From the NCBI RefSeq assembly GCF_016863295.1, contig NZ_BOOP01000028.1, forward strand, positions 62,001-126,000: 64,000 nt of DNA, given 5' to 3'. The translations under genes and the position numbers were made by a program. The DNA is from Planotetraspora phitsanulokensis. GTDB taxonomy: Bacteria > Actinomycetota > Actinomycetes > Streptosporangiales > Streptosporangiaceae. The number at the start of each line of letters is the position of its first letter. Position 1 is the stretch's first letter. The notes under the pieces were generated by a model, which saw nothing but the letters and a program-made list of their open reading frames with translations, did no database searches and was not told the origin of the DNA. Below are positions 56,380 to 64,000 of the stretch, piece after piece.

Positions 56380-58120
56380 CGAAACCGCCCGCGTCGGCGT
56401 TCTCCAGCGACCGCGCGCCGACCTCCGCGACGGCCGGGGCCATGACCGGAGTGGCGTGGCCGCGCCAGGCGCGCCGGATCTCGACCTCGGGCGGCACCAG
56501 CGGAAGCGGCGAGCCTCGCAGCTCGGTCCCGGCCAGGCGGGGCAGGGACAGCCGGAACTGCGTGCCCTCTCCCGGCGACCCCCAGGCCTGGAGCCAACCG
56601 CCGTGCAGCATCGCGTCCTCGCGGGAGATCGCCAGGCCGAGGCCGGTGCCGCCGATCGTGCGCGCGCGTGACGGGTCGCCTCGCCAGAAGCGGTCGAAGA
56701 CCAGGTTCTCCTCCCCCGGTTTCAGCCCGACGCCGTGGTCGCGGACGGCCACGGCCACCGCGTCGCGGTCGGCGCCGAGGGTGACGACGATGTCCCTGCC
56801 CTCACCGTGCTCGATGGCGTTGAACAGGAGGTTGCGCAGGATTCGCTCGACCCTGCGGCTGTCCACCTCGGCCATGCAGTGCTCACTGGGGAGCCTGAGC
56901 TCGAACCTGGTGGCCTGGCGCTCGGCGAGCGCCTCGGAGTCCCCGACCGCGCGCAGGACGACGTCGCGCATGTCGACGGACTCGACGTCGAGGGTGGCCG
57001 CGCCCGCGTCGTACCTGCTGATCTCGAGCAGGTCGGCGAGCATCGACTCGAACCGCTCGAGCTGGTTCTGCATGAGCTCGGCGGACCTGGCCGCGGCGGG
57101 ATCGAAGTCCTCCCTGCTCTCGTAGAGCAGGTCGGCGGCCATCCGCACGGTGGTCAGCGGGGTGCGCAGCTCGTGGGACACGTCGGAGACGAACTGCCGC
57201 TGGACCTGCGACAACTCCTCGAGCTGATGGATCTTCACGGCCAGGTTGGAGGCCATCTCGTTGAACGAGGTGGCCAGCCGGGCGAGGTCGTCCTCGCCCC
57301 GGACCTTGAGCCGCTCCTCCAGCCGTCCGGCCGCCAGCCGTTCCGCGGCCTGGCGCGCGAGCCGTACGGGGGTGACCACCTGGCGGGTGACCAGGTAGGC
57401 GATCGCGGCGAGGAGCAGGACCAGCGCGACGCCGACGCCGATCAGCACCCGCTGCACGGCGAGCAGCGTCGTCTCCTCCGAGTTGAGCGGGAACAGATGG
57501 TAGATCTCGTAGGAGTCGTTGACCTTGCCACCGATGGCGAGGCCGCTCTCGGGCGCCTTGGTGCCCAGGTAGCGCAGGGTCACCGGCTGGGTGTAGAGGA
57601 CACCCTCCTCGCTCGCCTTGACCTTGTCCCGCAACCGCGCGGGGATGCTCGCGTAGTCGATCTTTCCTGAGGCCCGCCCGTCGCCGATGCCGTCCTCGTT
57701 GAAGACGACCACGTCGTAGCGGCCGCCCGACCGCTCCGTGAGCGCCGAGACGGCGGAGTCGACGGGATTGGCGGCCTGTCCGCCCGACCCGCCCTCCGGT
57801 GACGCGTCGGCCACCTCGGCGGTCTGGGGGGCGAGATATCCGCTCGCCGTGGCGATGTTGGCCCGCGACTCCTCTACCGCCGCCAGCTCGCGGCTCTTGA
57901 GCACCGACGTCGCGATCGACTGCATGAGGAAGACGCCGAGCACGGCCACCACGGCCATCGAGATCACCAGCGTGCTGGTGACCACCCTCAGCTGGAGCGA
58001 GCGCCGCCAGATCCGCCGCACCCTTCCGGCGGCGCGCCGGGCACGCCTGCGGACTCCCCGCGCTATCTGACGCGGGGTCCTGCGGCGAGGCTTCTTCTTC
58101 GCCGGGGCGGCAGCGGGCAT
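56369..58120 (-). CDS. mtrB: Sensor histidine kinase MtrB
   Basis: 583 residues. Arg-rich N-terminus, a transmembrane helix (VVTSTLVISMAVVAVLGVFL), an extracellular domain of about 170 residues, a second helix (GVGVALVLLLAAIAYLV), HAMP, the H-box FVSDVSHELRTPLTTVRMAA, and an ATPase domain with N-box NLLFNAIEHGEG and GTGLGLAISRED. It phosphorylates MtrA, which controls division and wall turnover. It lies 16 bp after mtrA and overlaps lpqB. Confidence 0.96.
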   Translation of the reverse strand: MPAAAPAKKKPRRRTPRQIARGVRRRARRAAGRVRRIWRRSLQLRVVTSTLVISMAVVAVLGVFLMQSIATSVLKSRELAAVEESRANIATASGYLAPQTAEVADASPEGGSGGQAANPVDSAVSALTERSGGRYDVVVFNEDGIGDGRASGKIDYASIPARLRDKVKASEEGVLYTQPVTLRYLGTKAPESGLAIGGKVNDSYEIYHLFPLNSEETTLLAVQRVLIGVGVALVLLLAAIAYLVTRQVVTPVRLARQAAERLAAGRLEERLKVRGEDDLARLATSFNEMASNLAVKIHQLEELSQVQRQFVSDVSHELRTPLTTVRMAADLLYESREDFDPAAARSAELMQNQLERFESMLADLLEISRYDAGAATLDVESVDMRDVVLRAVGDSEALAERQATRFELRLPSEHCMAEVDSRRVERILRNLLFNAIEHGEGRDIVVTLGADRDAVAVAVRDHGVGLKPGEENLVFDRFWRGDPSRARTIGGTGLGLAISREDAMLHGGWLQAWGSPGEGTQFRLSLPRLAGTELRGSPLPLVPPEVEIRRAWRGHATPVMAPAVAEVGARSLENADAGGFDVD

Positions 58121-58136
58121 CGTCGGCGCCCTGGCG

Positions 58137-58814
58137 TCAGGCCGGCCCGGCCTTGTAGCCCACGCCGCGGACCGTCACCACGATCTCCGGGTGCTCGGGG
58201 TCCTTCTCGATCTTGGCGCGGAGCCGCTGGACGTGCACGTTGACCAGCCGGGTGTCGGCGGCGTGCCGGTAACCCCAGACCTGCTCGAGGAGCACCTCAC
58301 GGGTGAACACCTGGCGCGGCTTGCGGGCCAGGGCGACCAGCAGGTCGAACTCGAGCGGCGTGAGGTTGATCGTCTCGTCGGCGCGCTTCACCGAGTGGCC
58401 CGCGACGTCGATGGTGATGTCGCCGATCTGGAGAATCTCGGGCGTCGGCTCGTCCGTACGGCGAAGCCGGGCGCGGACCCGGGCGACGAGTTCCTTGGGC
58501 TTGAACGGCTTGACGATGTAGTCGTCGGCGCCGGACTCCAGGCCGAGCACCACGTCGATGGTGTCGCTCTTCGCGGTCAGCATGACGATCGGCACGCCCG
58601 ACTCCGCGCGGATCCTGCGGCACACGTCGATGCCGTCGGCGCCGGGCAGCATGAGATCGAGGAGCACCAGGTCGGGCCGGGTGTCGCGGAACGCGTCAAG
58701 AGCCTTGTCCCCGTCCGCCACGAACGACGGCTCGAACCCCTCCCCGCGCAAGACGATGCCGAGCATCTCGGCGAGAGCGGCGTCGTCGTCGACGACCAGC
58801 ACACGACCTTTCAT
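58137..58814 (-). CDS. mtrA: Response regulator MtrA
   Basis: 225 residues, OmpR family. Receiver domain with VLVVDDDAALAEML, phospho-Asp in DLVLLDLMLPGADG and Lys in DDYIVKPFKP. C-terminal winged helix with NLTPLEFDLLVALARKPRQV and GYRHAADTRLVNVHVQRL. It is an essential regulator of cell division and development in many actinobacteria. First gene of mtrA-mtrB-lpqB. Confidence 0.96.
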   Translation of the reverse strand: MKGRVLVVDDDAALAEMLGIVLRGEGFEPSFVADGDKALDAFRDTRPDLVLLDLMLPGADGIDVCRRIRAESGVPIVMLTAKSDTIDVVLGLESGADDYIVKPFKPKELVARVRARLRRTDEPTPEILQIGDITIDVAGHSVKRADETINLTPLEFDLLVALARKPRQVFTREVLLEQVWGYRHAADTRLVNVHVQRLRAKIEKDPEHPEIVVTVRGVGYKAGPA

Positions 58815-59146
58815 GGGCCCTCATTCGTTTTGCACTACCGGGAGATTTGGGCGTTTGTCACGGGTTCATCCGAAGGTTACCGGTGGCTGCCACTTACGTG
58901 TTACACGACCATGACAAAGGATGCAGTTTAAGGGGCCGGGGAAGAACGCGCGATGATCTGACCAGATGCGGCCACAACGGTGGGGATCGCTTCAGAGATG
59001 ACACGTTCCAAGTCTGCGCCCGGAGAGGTCGTTTCTGCCATCCCCGTAACCGGCTGATCACCGCCCGGACACGCCGCCCCGATCGGCCGGGGGCCACTCA
59101 GGCGATCACCGTGCCATCAGTCCGTACATCATGCCAGGATTGGGAC
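58815..59146. other. Divergent promoter region between mtrA and the membrane-protein operon
   Basis: 332 bp, less GC-rich near mtrA. Three GTNAC pentamers, GTCAC (58857-58861), GTTAC (58876-58880) and GTTAC (58900-58904), lie 40-90 bp before mtrA and might be MtrA half-sites; this is a guess. No gene is supported; the frame open upstream of 59147 lacks coding character. Confidence 0.4.
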
Positions 59147-60802
59147 ATGACAGACGGCCCTGGCCCCACCCCCGACGTGCCACCCGGCTGGGCTTCCGAG
59201 CAGCCGCCACCGTACGGACAAACCGACGGGGCCTGGACCGCTCCCGGAGCCTCCGGCGGACCCCACGCCCAGGGACAGCCCGGGCAAGCCGCGCCGCCGC
59301 CCTCCGACCCGCAGTACGGCGGCCAGCAGTACGGCAGCGGCCAGTACGGCGGGCAGCAATACGGAAGCAAGCAGTACGGCGGGCAGCAGTATGGAGGGCA
59401 GCCTTCCGGCCAGCAGTACGGCGGGCAACAGGGATACGGGCCGGCGGGGCCCTACGGCGCCTATCCGCCCGCACCGTACGGCTATCGCCCGCAGGCGCCG
59501 CGCCCGGGCATCATCCCGCTGCGCCCGCTCGGCCTCGGGGACATCCTCGACGGCGCCATCAAGCTGATCCGGTCGAACCCCCGGGCCACGCTCGGCCTGT
59601 CGGCCATCATCGCGGCGATCGCCATCGTTCCCCGGACGATCGGGCAGGCCGTCTACTTCCAGTCGTTCAACGGTCTGATGTCCGATCCGGACAGCCTGGA
59701 CACTCAGTCGATGATGACCGGTCTCTTCGCACAACTCGCCGGTGCGGTCCTCTCTCTCGTCATCTCCTACGTCGCCACGACCATCCTCACCGGCATCCTG
59801 ATGCGGGTGCTCGGCAGGGCCGTCTTCGGCGGGCGCATCACGGTCGGCGAGGCCTGGCGGCTGGCGAGGTCGCGGATTCCGGCCCTGCTCGGGCTGGTGC
59901 TGCTGCAGACGCTCATCATCGTGGGGCCGCTGCTCGTGGTGATCGGGGTGTTCGTCATCGTCGGCCAGTCGGGGGGATTCGACGGTCTCGCGGACGGATC
60001 CGGCGTGGGGGCCTTCATCGGGCTCATACTGCTGCTCTTCATCGCCTGGATGGTCTACGCCGTTTTCTTCACCACCAAGTTCGCGCTGTCCGCCCCCGCC
60101 GTGGTGCTCGAGCAACGCGGGGTCACCGACGGGTTGCGCCGCTCCTGGGGACTGGTGAAGGGCGACTCGTGGCGTGTGCTCGGCATCCTGGCTCTCACCG
60201 GATTGCTCGCAGGCATCGCCGGCGCGGTGCTGTCGGTGCCGTTCACGATCGCCAGCTCGATCCTCGGGGTGGTCAGCCTGGGATCCGGCGGCGGTGCAGC
60301 AATCGGCGCGGCCGTCATCTCGTCAATCGGCGGCGTGCTCAGCGCGATGATCGTTTATCCGTTCCAGGCGGGCGTGAGCGGGCTGCTTTACGCCGACCGG
60401 CGGATGCGGGCCGAGGCGTTCGACCTCGTGCTGCAGACGGCGGCCGGGCGGAACCAGCAGCAGGGCTGGGTGCACGAGAGCGTCGACGACTACTGGCACC
60501 CCTCCTACGCGGCGTCGGAGTCCGGCGTCCAGTACGGCACGGGCACGTACGGGACGGGCGCCTACGGCGCGAGCGGGCCGCTTCCGCAGTACGGAGCGCA
60601 GCACGGAACGGGCACCACGCACCCCTACGGCACTCCGGGAACCACTCCCTACGCGGCCCCGGGCACACCTGCTCCGCCGACCACGCCCTACGAGTCTCCG
60701 GGGACGCCGTCTTCGGGGAGCGCGGCCGGGCCCGCCCCCGGAGATCCCGGGACGCCGCAGCAGGGCTCCACGGAGACCCCTCCACACGAGCCGCGGCCGT
60801 GA
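59147..60802 (+). CDS. Membrane protein with Tyr/Gly/Gln-rich N-terminus and Gly/Pro/Thr-rich C-terminus
   Basis: 551 residues. Residues 1-125 are low-complexity with repeated YGGQQ units. A six-helix membrane core follows (about 140-430), starting RPLGLGDILDGAIKLIRSNP, which resembles the membrane domain of glycerophosphodiester phosphodiesterase-like and DUF975-type proteins. The C-terminal 110 residues are again Pro/Gly/Thr-rich. ATG 59147 has AGGA 7 bases upstream. Its stop overlaps the DUF4129 GTG by 4 bp. Function unknown; its operon includes MoxR and DUF58 genes. Confidence 0.78.
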   Translation: MTDGPGPTPDVPPGWASEQPPPYGQTDGAWTAPGASGGPHAQGQPGQAAPPPSDPQYGGQQYGSGQYGGQQYGSKQYGGQQYGGQPSGQQYGGQQGYGPAGPYGAYPPAPYGYRPQAPRPGIIPLRPLGLGDILDGAIKLIRSNPRATLGLSAIIAAIAIVPRTIGQAVYFQSFNGLMSDPDSLDTQSMMTGLFAQLAGAVLSLVISYVATTILTGILMRVLGRAVFGGRITVGEAWRLARSRIPALLGLVLLQTLIIVGPLLVVIGVFVIVGQSGGFDGLADGSGVGAFIGLILLLFIAWMVYAVFFTTKFALSAPAVVLEQRGVTDGLRRSWGLVKGDSWRVLGILALTGLLAGIAGAVLSVPFTIASSILGVVSLGSGGGAAIGAAVISSIGGVLSAMIVYPFQAGVSGLLYADRRMRAEAFDLVLQTAAGRNQQQGWVHESVDDYWHPSYAASESGVQYGTGTYGTGAYGASGPLPQYGAQHGTGTTHPYGTPGTTPYAAPGTPAPPTTPYESPGTPSSGSAAGPAPGDPGTPQQGSTETPPHEPRP

Positions 60803-61446
60803 CCCTCTTCCTTTCGTCGTCCCTCGTGCTGCTCGGGGCTCCCGTCGACATCGGGCGTGACCAGGCGCAGCAGGAGGCGGCGAGGGAACTGCTCAAGCCC
60901 GGCTACCAGCAAGAGGGCTTCTTCGATCGGATCTACCGGGTCGTCAACCAGTTCATCGGCGACCTCCTGAGCGTCCGCGGGGGCGGGGCCGGCAGCGTGG
61001 TCTCTCTCGTCGTCATCGTCGTGATCCTGGCGGTCCTGGTGGCCCTCCTGGTGTGGGCGATGCGCCGCATGTCCCGTGGCCGCCGGGTCGCCGGCACGGT
61101 GTTCGGCGCCCAGGAGCGGACGGCCGAGCAACATCGAGCGGAAGCGGAGCGGCTCGCGTCGGAGGGCGACTGGACCGGAGCCGTCCAGGAACGCCTCCGG
61201 GCGATCGCCCGAGGGCTCGAAGAGCGCGCCATCGTCAGCCCGCTGCCCGGCCGCACCGCCCTCGAACTGGCCGAGAGCGCGGGACAGGCCCTGCCGTCCC
61301 ACGCCTCCGACCTGCGAGCGGCCGCCCGGGTGTTCGACGACGTGACCTACGGCGAGGTGGCGGGGACGCCGGAGGCCTACGCCGTTCTCAAGGACCTCGA
61401 CGAGAGCCTGATGGCCGCCCGCGTCGTGCTGGAGGCCTCCGCATGA
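60799..61446 (+). CDS. DUF4129-domain membrane protein
   Basis: 215 residues from GTG 60799. A hydrophobic N-terminus, one transmembrane helix (VSLVVIVVILAVLVALLVWA), then a cytoplasmic DUF4129 domain with GDWTGAVQERLRAIARGLEE and RTALELAESAG. The family accompanies transglutaminase/MoxR/DUF58 genes. Both ends overlap neighbours by 4 bp (GTGA and ATGA), so the operon is tightly coupled. Confidence 0.85.
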   Translation: MTLFLSSSLVLLGAPVDIGRDQAQQEAARELLKPGYQQEGFFDRIYRVVNQFIGDLLSVRGGGAGSVVSLVVIVVILAVLVALLVWAMRRMSRGRRVAGTVFGAQERTAEQHRAEAERLASEGDWTGAVQERLRAIARGLEERAIVSPLPGRTALELAESAGQALPSHASDLRAAARVFDDVTYGEVAGTPEAYAVLKDLDESLMAARVVLEASA

Positions 61447-62645
61447 CGCTCCAGACGGCCGAGCGGTCCTTCTCCGTCTCGCCCACGGCCCGCGGCATCT
61501 GGCGGCGGGGACGTGCGATCGTGCTGGTCGGCGTGATCGTCGTGATCGCGGCGGTCGTGCCGGTGCTGCTGCCGTCCGGGTCGTCCGGTGGCGGCGCCCT
61601 GCTCGACCCCGGCGACTCCTCCCTCGTCGGCAGCCGGGCTCTGGCCCAGGTGCTCGGCGCGCACGGAGTCGAGGTCCAGCGGGTGGACGACGTCGCGACG
61701 GCGCTCGCCGCGGCCGGCCCCGACAGCCAGTTCCTCATCACCGAGTCGGCGCTCCTTACGGAGCAACAGGCCGCCCGCATCGCCGCCGCGCCCGCCGACA
61801 GGCTGATCGTCGGGGACGTCCGGCACTTGGACGTGCTGGCCGGCGGCCTCACCGCTGAGATCGGCGGCACCCCCTCCCGCTCGCGATCGCCAGAGTGCGC
61901 GCTGCGCGAGGCGACGCTGGCAGGCGACGCCTACATGGGCGGCTCGGCGTTCACCGCACCCGCGGGATCGACCGGCTGCTACCCCTCGGGAGGCAAGCCG
62001 ACCCTCGTCCGCTACGTGGCCGACGGCCGTACGGTGACCGTGGTGGGCGACGGCCAGTTCATGACGAACCTCCGGCTGGCCGAGGACGGCAACGCCGCTC
62101 TGGCCATGAACCTCGCGGGCGCGAAGCACCGGCTCATCTGGCTGGTGCCGCCGGCCCAATCCGACGAGACCTCCGAGCCGGGCGGGTCGGGCGGGTCGGG
62201 CGGGTCGGCTTCCGAACCGAAGACCATCGGCGACCTGATCCCCCAGGGAGTGGGCTGGGCGGTCCTCGAACTCGTCATCGCGGTGGGCCTGGTCGCCCTG
62301 TGGCGCGGGCGGCGGCTCGGCCCGGTCGTCGCAGAGCGCCTCCCGGTGGTGGTGCGGGCGGCCGAGACCGTGGAGGGCAGAGGACGCCTGTACCGGGCGC
62401 GCCGCGCACGGGACCGGGCGGCCCTCGCGCTGCGCGCCGCGACGATCGACCGCATCGCCCCGCGCCTCGGGCTTCCCCGCACGGCCACGCCCGACGAGAT
62501 CGTCACGGCGGTGGCCGCGCGAACCGGAGAGGATCCGGAGCAGATACGGCCAGCGCTGTTCGGCGGCGCTCCCGCCGACGACTCCGGGCTCGTCGCCCTG
62601 GCCGGATACCTCGACACACTCGAAAGGCAGGTACAAGACTCGTGA
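61443..62645 (+). CDS. DUF4350-domain membrane protein
   Basis: 400 residues. An N-terminal helix (AIVLVGVIVVIAAVVPVLL), then a DUF4350 Rossmann-like extracytoplasmic domain with LDPGDSSLVGSRALAQVLGA, a Gly/Ser linker (GGSGGSGGS), a second helix (AVLELVIAVGLVALW) and a cytoplasmic tail. ATG 61443 overlaps the previous stop. It is part of the DUF4129-DUF4350-MoxR-DUF58 set; function unknown. Confidence 0.87.
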   Translation: MTLQTAERSFSVSPTARGIWRRGRAIVLVGVIVVIAAVVPVLLPSGSSGGGALLDPGDSSLVGSRALAQVLGAHGVEVQRVDDVATALAAAGPDSQFLITESALLTEQQAARIAAAPADRLIVGDVRHLDVLAGGLTAEIGGTPSRSRSPECALREATLAGDAYMGGSAFTAPAGSTGCYPSGGKPTLVRYVADGRTVTVVGDGQFMTNLRLAEDGNAALAMNLAGAKHRLIWLVPPAQSDETSEPGGSGGSGGSASEPKTIGDLIPQGVGWAVLELVIAVGLVALWRGRRLGPVVAERLPVVVRAAETVEGRGRLYRARRARDRAALALRAATIDRIAPRLGLPRTATPDEIVTAVAARTGEDPEQIRPALFGGAPADDSGLVALAGYLDTLERQVQDS

Positions 62646-63646
62646 CGACACCTGGATCCGGGGCCTTCGCAGCCGGAGCCCCGCAGCCGTCCACGCCGGG
62701 GGCCGACGCGGCGCGGGAGGCGCTCGCCACGTTGCGGGCCGAGGTCGGCAAGGCCGTGGTGGGGCAGGACTCCATCGTCACCGGCCTCGTGATCGCCCTG
62801 CTGTGCCGTGGGCACGTGCTGCTCGAAGGCGTCCCCGGCGTCGCCAAGACGCTCATGGTCCGCGCGCTCTCCTCCACCCTGTCGCTCGATTTCAAGCGGG
62901 TGCAGTTCACCCCCGACCTGATGCCCGGCGACGTGACCGGCTCGCTGGTCTACGACGCCAAGTCGTCGGAGTTCGAGTTCCGCGAGGGGCCGGTCTTCAC
63001 GAACCTGCTGCTCGCCGACGAGATCAACCGCACGCCGCCGAAGACCCAAGCCGCTCTGCTCGAGGCCATGGAGGAGCGCCAGATCAGCGTCGAGGGATCG
63101 GCCCGCGTGCTCCCCGACCCGTTCATCGTGGCGGCGACCCAGAACCCCATCGAGTACGAGGGCACCTACCAGCTCCCGGAAGCCCAGCTGGACCGGTTCC
63201 TGCTCAAGCTGACCGTGCCGCTGCCTCCCCGGGATCAGGAGATCGCGGTGCTCGAACGCCATGCGCTGGGCTTCGACCCCCGTGACCTGACACACCTCAA
63301 GCCCGTGGCGACCGCCGCCGACCTGGAAGCCGGGCGGCAGGCCGTCAAGCAGGTACACGTGGCCCCGGAGGTGCTCGGCTACATCGTCGACCTCGCCCGG
63401 GCGACGCGGCAGTCTCCGTCGCTGCAGCTCGGCGTCTCGCCTCGAGGCGCGACGGCCCTGCTCGCCGCCGCCCGGGCGTGGGGCTGGCTGTCCGGCCGTA
63501 CGTACGTCACCCCCGACGATGTGAAGGCCCTGGCCAGGCCGGCGCTGCGGCACCGTGTCCAGCTGCGGCCGGAGGCGGAGCTCGAGGGCGCCACTCCTGA
63601 CGGCGTCCTGGACGGCATCCTGGCCTCGGTCCCCGTCCCCCGCTGA
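62642..63646 (+). CDS. MoxR-family AAA+ ATPase
   Basis: 334 residues from GTG 62642, overlapping the previous stop by 4 bp. AAA+ core with Walker A EGVPGVAKT near 65-73, Walker B LLLADEINR, sensor 1 VAATQNPIE and sensor 2 region SPRGATALLAAARAW. MoxR ATPases act as chaperones maturing von Willebrand-type or membrane protein complexes, here probably the DUF58 and DUF4129/4350 proteins. Confidence 0.93.
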   Translation: MTTPGSGAFAAGAPQPSTPGADAAREALATLRAEVGKAVVGQDSIVTGLVIALLCRGHVLLEGVPGVAKTLMVRALSSTLSLDFKRVQFTPDLMPGDVTGSLVYDAKSSEFEFREGPVFTNLLLADEINRTPPKTQAALLEAMEERQISVEGSARVLPDPFIVAATQNPIEYEGTYQLPEAQLDRFLLKLTVPLPPRDQEIAVLERHALGFDPRDLTHLKPVATAADLEAGRQAVKQVHVAPEVLGYIVDLARATRQSPSLQLGVSPRGATALLAAARAWGWLSGRTYVTPDDVKALARPALRHRVQLRPEAELEGATPDGVLDGILASVPVPR

Positions 63647-63655
63647 CCTTCTGGC

Positions 63656-63774
63656 GTGATCATGCACAGGCTCGCGAACAGGCCGCCTGACCTGGCATCA
63701 CTCCGGGCGTGATCATGCACAAGTTCGCGATCAAGTGGGCTGACCTGGGAAGATGGAGTTCGTGATCATGCACA
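63656..63774. repeat. 53-bp-period direct repeat between moxR and the DUF58 gene
   Basis: GTGATCATGCACA occurs at 63656-63668, 63709-63721 and 63762-63774, exactly 53 bp apart each time. A second block is shared by the first two units (TCGCGA-CA then CTGACCTGG). The third unit is truncated. It fills almost the whole gap, and the last copy is 38 bp from the DUF58 start. Confidence 0.85.
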
Positions 63775-63811
63775 GTGTGGCGGGAGCCGTACGAGAAGGA
63801 AGGGCGGCACC

Positions 63812-64000
63812 ATGGCGCTGACGGGACGCGCGGGACTGCTCGCGGCCCTCGGCGCCCTCGTGGTGCTCTTCGCGCCGCGGCCGGGGCTCGCGGTGCTGGG
63901 CGTCGTGCTGCTCCTCGCCTGCCTGATCGTGGTCGACCTGATCTTCGCGGGCGGGATTCGCCCCTTGCGCTTCAGCCGTGAGGGCGAGCGGCTGGTACGG
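63812..64000 (+). CDS. DUF58-domain protein, N-terminal part (continues beyond window)
   Basis: 63 codons to the right edge: two hydrophobic helices (LLAALGALVVLFAPRP and VLGVVLLLACLIVVDLIF) followed by the start of a soluble part. DUF58 proteins normally begin this way and follow MoxR genes. The ATG has GAAGGAAGGG upstream. The family assignment rests on context and topology because the domain itself is outside the window. Confidence 0.75.
   Translation, partial: MALTGRAGLLAALGALVVLFAPRPGLAVLGVVLLLACLIVVDLIFAGGIRPLRFSREGERLVR

Noticed and set aside
59270-59440. Repeated CAGTACGGCGGGCAGCA-like units that look like a small repeat array.
   Set aside because: They are in frame and encode the YGGQQ low-complexity N-terminus; there are no unique spacers, so this is not a CRISPR array.

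Overview
The window is high-GC actinomycete chromosome, most likely from the Streptosporangiales. Pointers are the gene order prfB-ftsE-ftsX-smpB-ssrA, mtrA-mtrB-lpqB-comF-hpf, a DasR-type GlcNAc/PTS locus, a very large NAD-glutamate dehydrogenase, an Rv3235-like protein beside secA, and frequent GTG starts. The genus is an inference. There is no insertion sequence, prophage, CRISPR array or tRNA gene. The only stable RNA seen is tmRNA. Most of the region reads as conserved core chromosome.

Left part (1-18433): a cell-envelope glycan cluster on the minus strand (AftD-like arabinofuranosyltransferase cut by the window edge, GT4 glycosyltransferase, DUF2613 micro-protein, polytopic membrane protein). 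It is followed by a double-domain acyl-CoA dehydrogenase with an operator-like inverted repeat, an HtrA-like lipoprotein protease, an adenosine-deaminase-family enzyme and an orphan UTRA-domain protein. Next comes the translation-rescue and division block: ssrA (tmRNA), a catalytically degenerate PBP-like lipoprotein, smpB, ftsX, ftsE and prfB.

Middle part (18443-35090): NAD-glutamate dehydrogenase and tryptophan 2,3-dioxygenase. Then an ECF sigma factor with a 65-residue zinc-binding anti-sigma stands divergent from a four-gene set: DUF4142, DUF1996, a di-heme b-type membrane protein, and a NuoF-like flavo-iron-sulfur protein fused to a ferredoxin. The last two are translationally coupled and look like a trans-membrane electron path; this is the most promising candidate for an undescribed system here. 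Acetoacetyl-CoA synthetase, a LysR/serine-hydrolase pair and an intact PBP transpeptidase follow.

Right part (35097-64000): three HAD-family proteins with unusual motif I, a GH3 lipoprotein, and a complete PTS for an amino sugar (ptsI, ptsH, crr, EIIB, EIIC, SIS-domain enzyme, DasR-like regulator). The PTS genes carry two DasR-type palindromes. After these come an Rv3235-like gene, secA, a YcaQ-like protein, a LuxR-type response regulator, hpf, comF, lpqB-mtrB-mtrA, and an overlapping membrane/DUF4129/DUF4350/MoxR/DUF58 operon cut by the right edge. A 53-bp-period repeat lies between moxR and the DUF58 gene.

Starts were re-chosen where a Shine-Dalgarno sequence, an overlap with the upstream gene, or family length supports a start inside the longest open frame. 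Six genes without a clear ribosome site instead carry a TANNNT box 6-8 bases before the start, suggesting leaderless transcripts. All functional calls come from reading the sequence; no database search was run.
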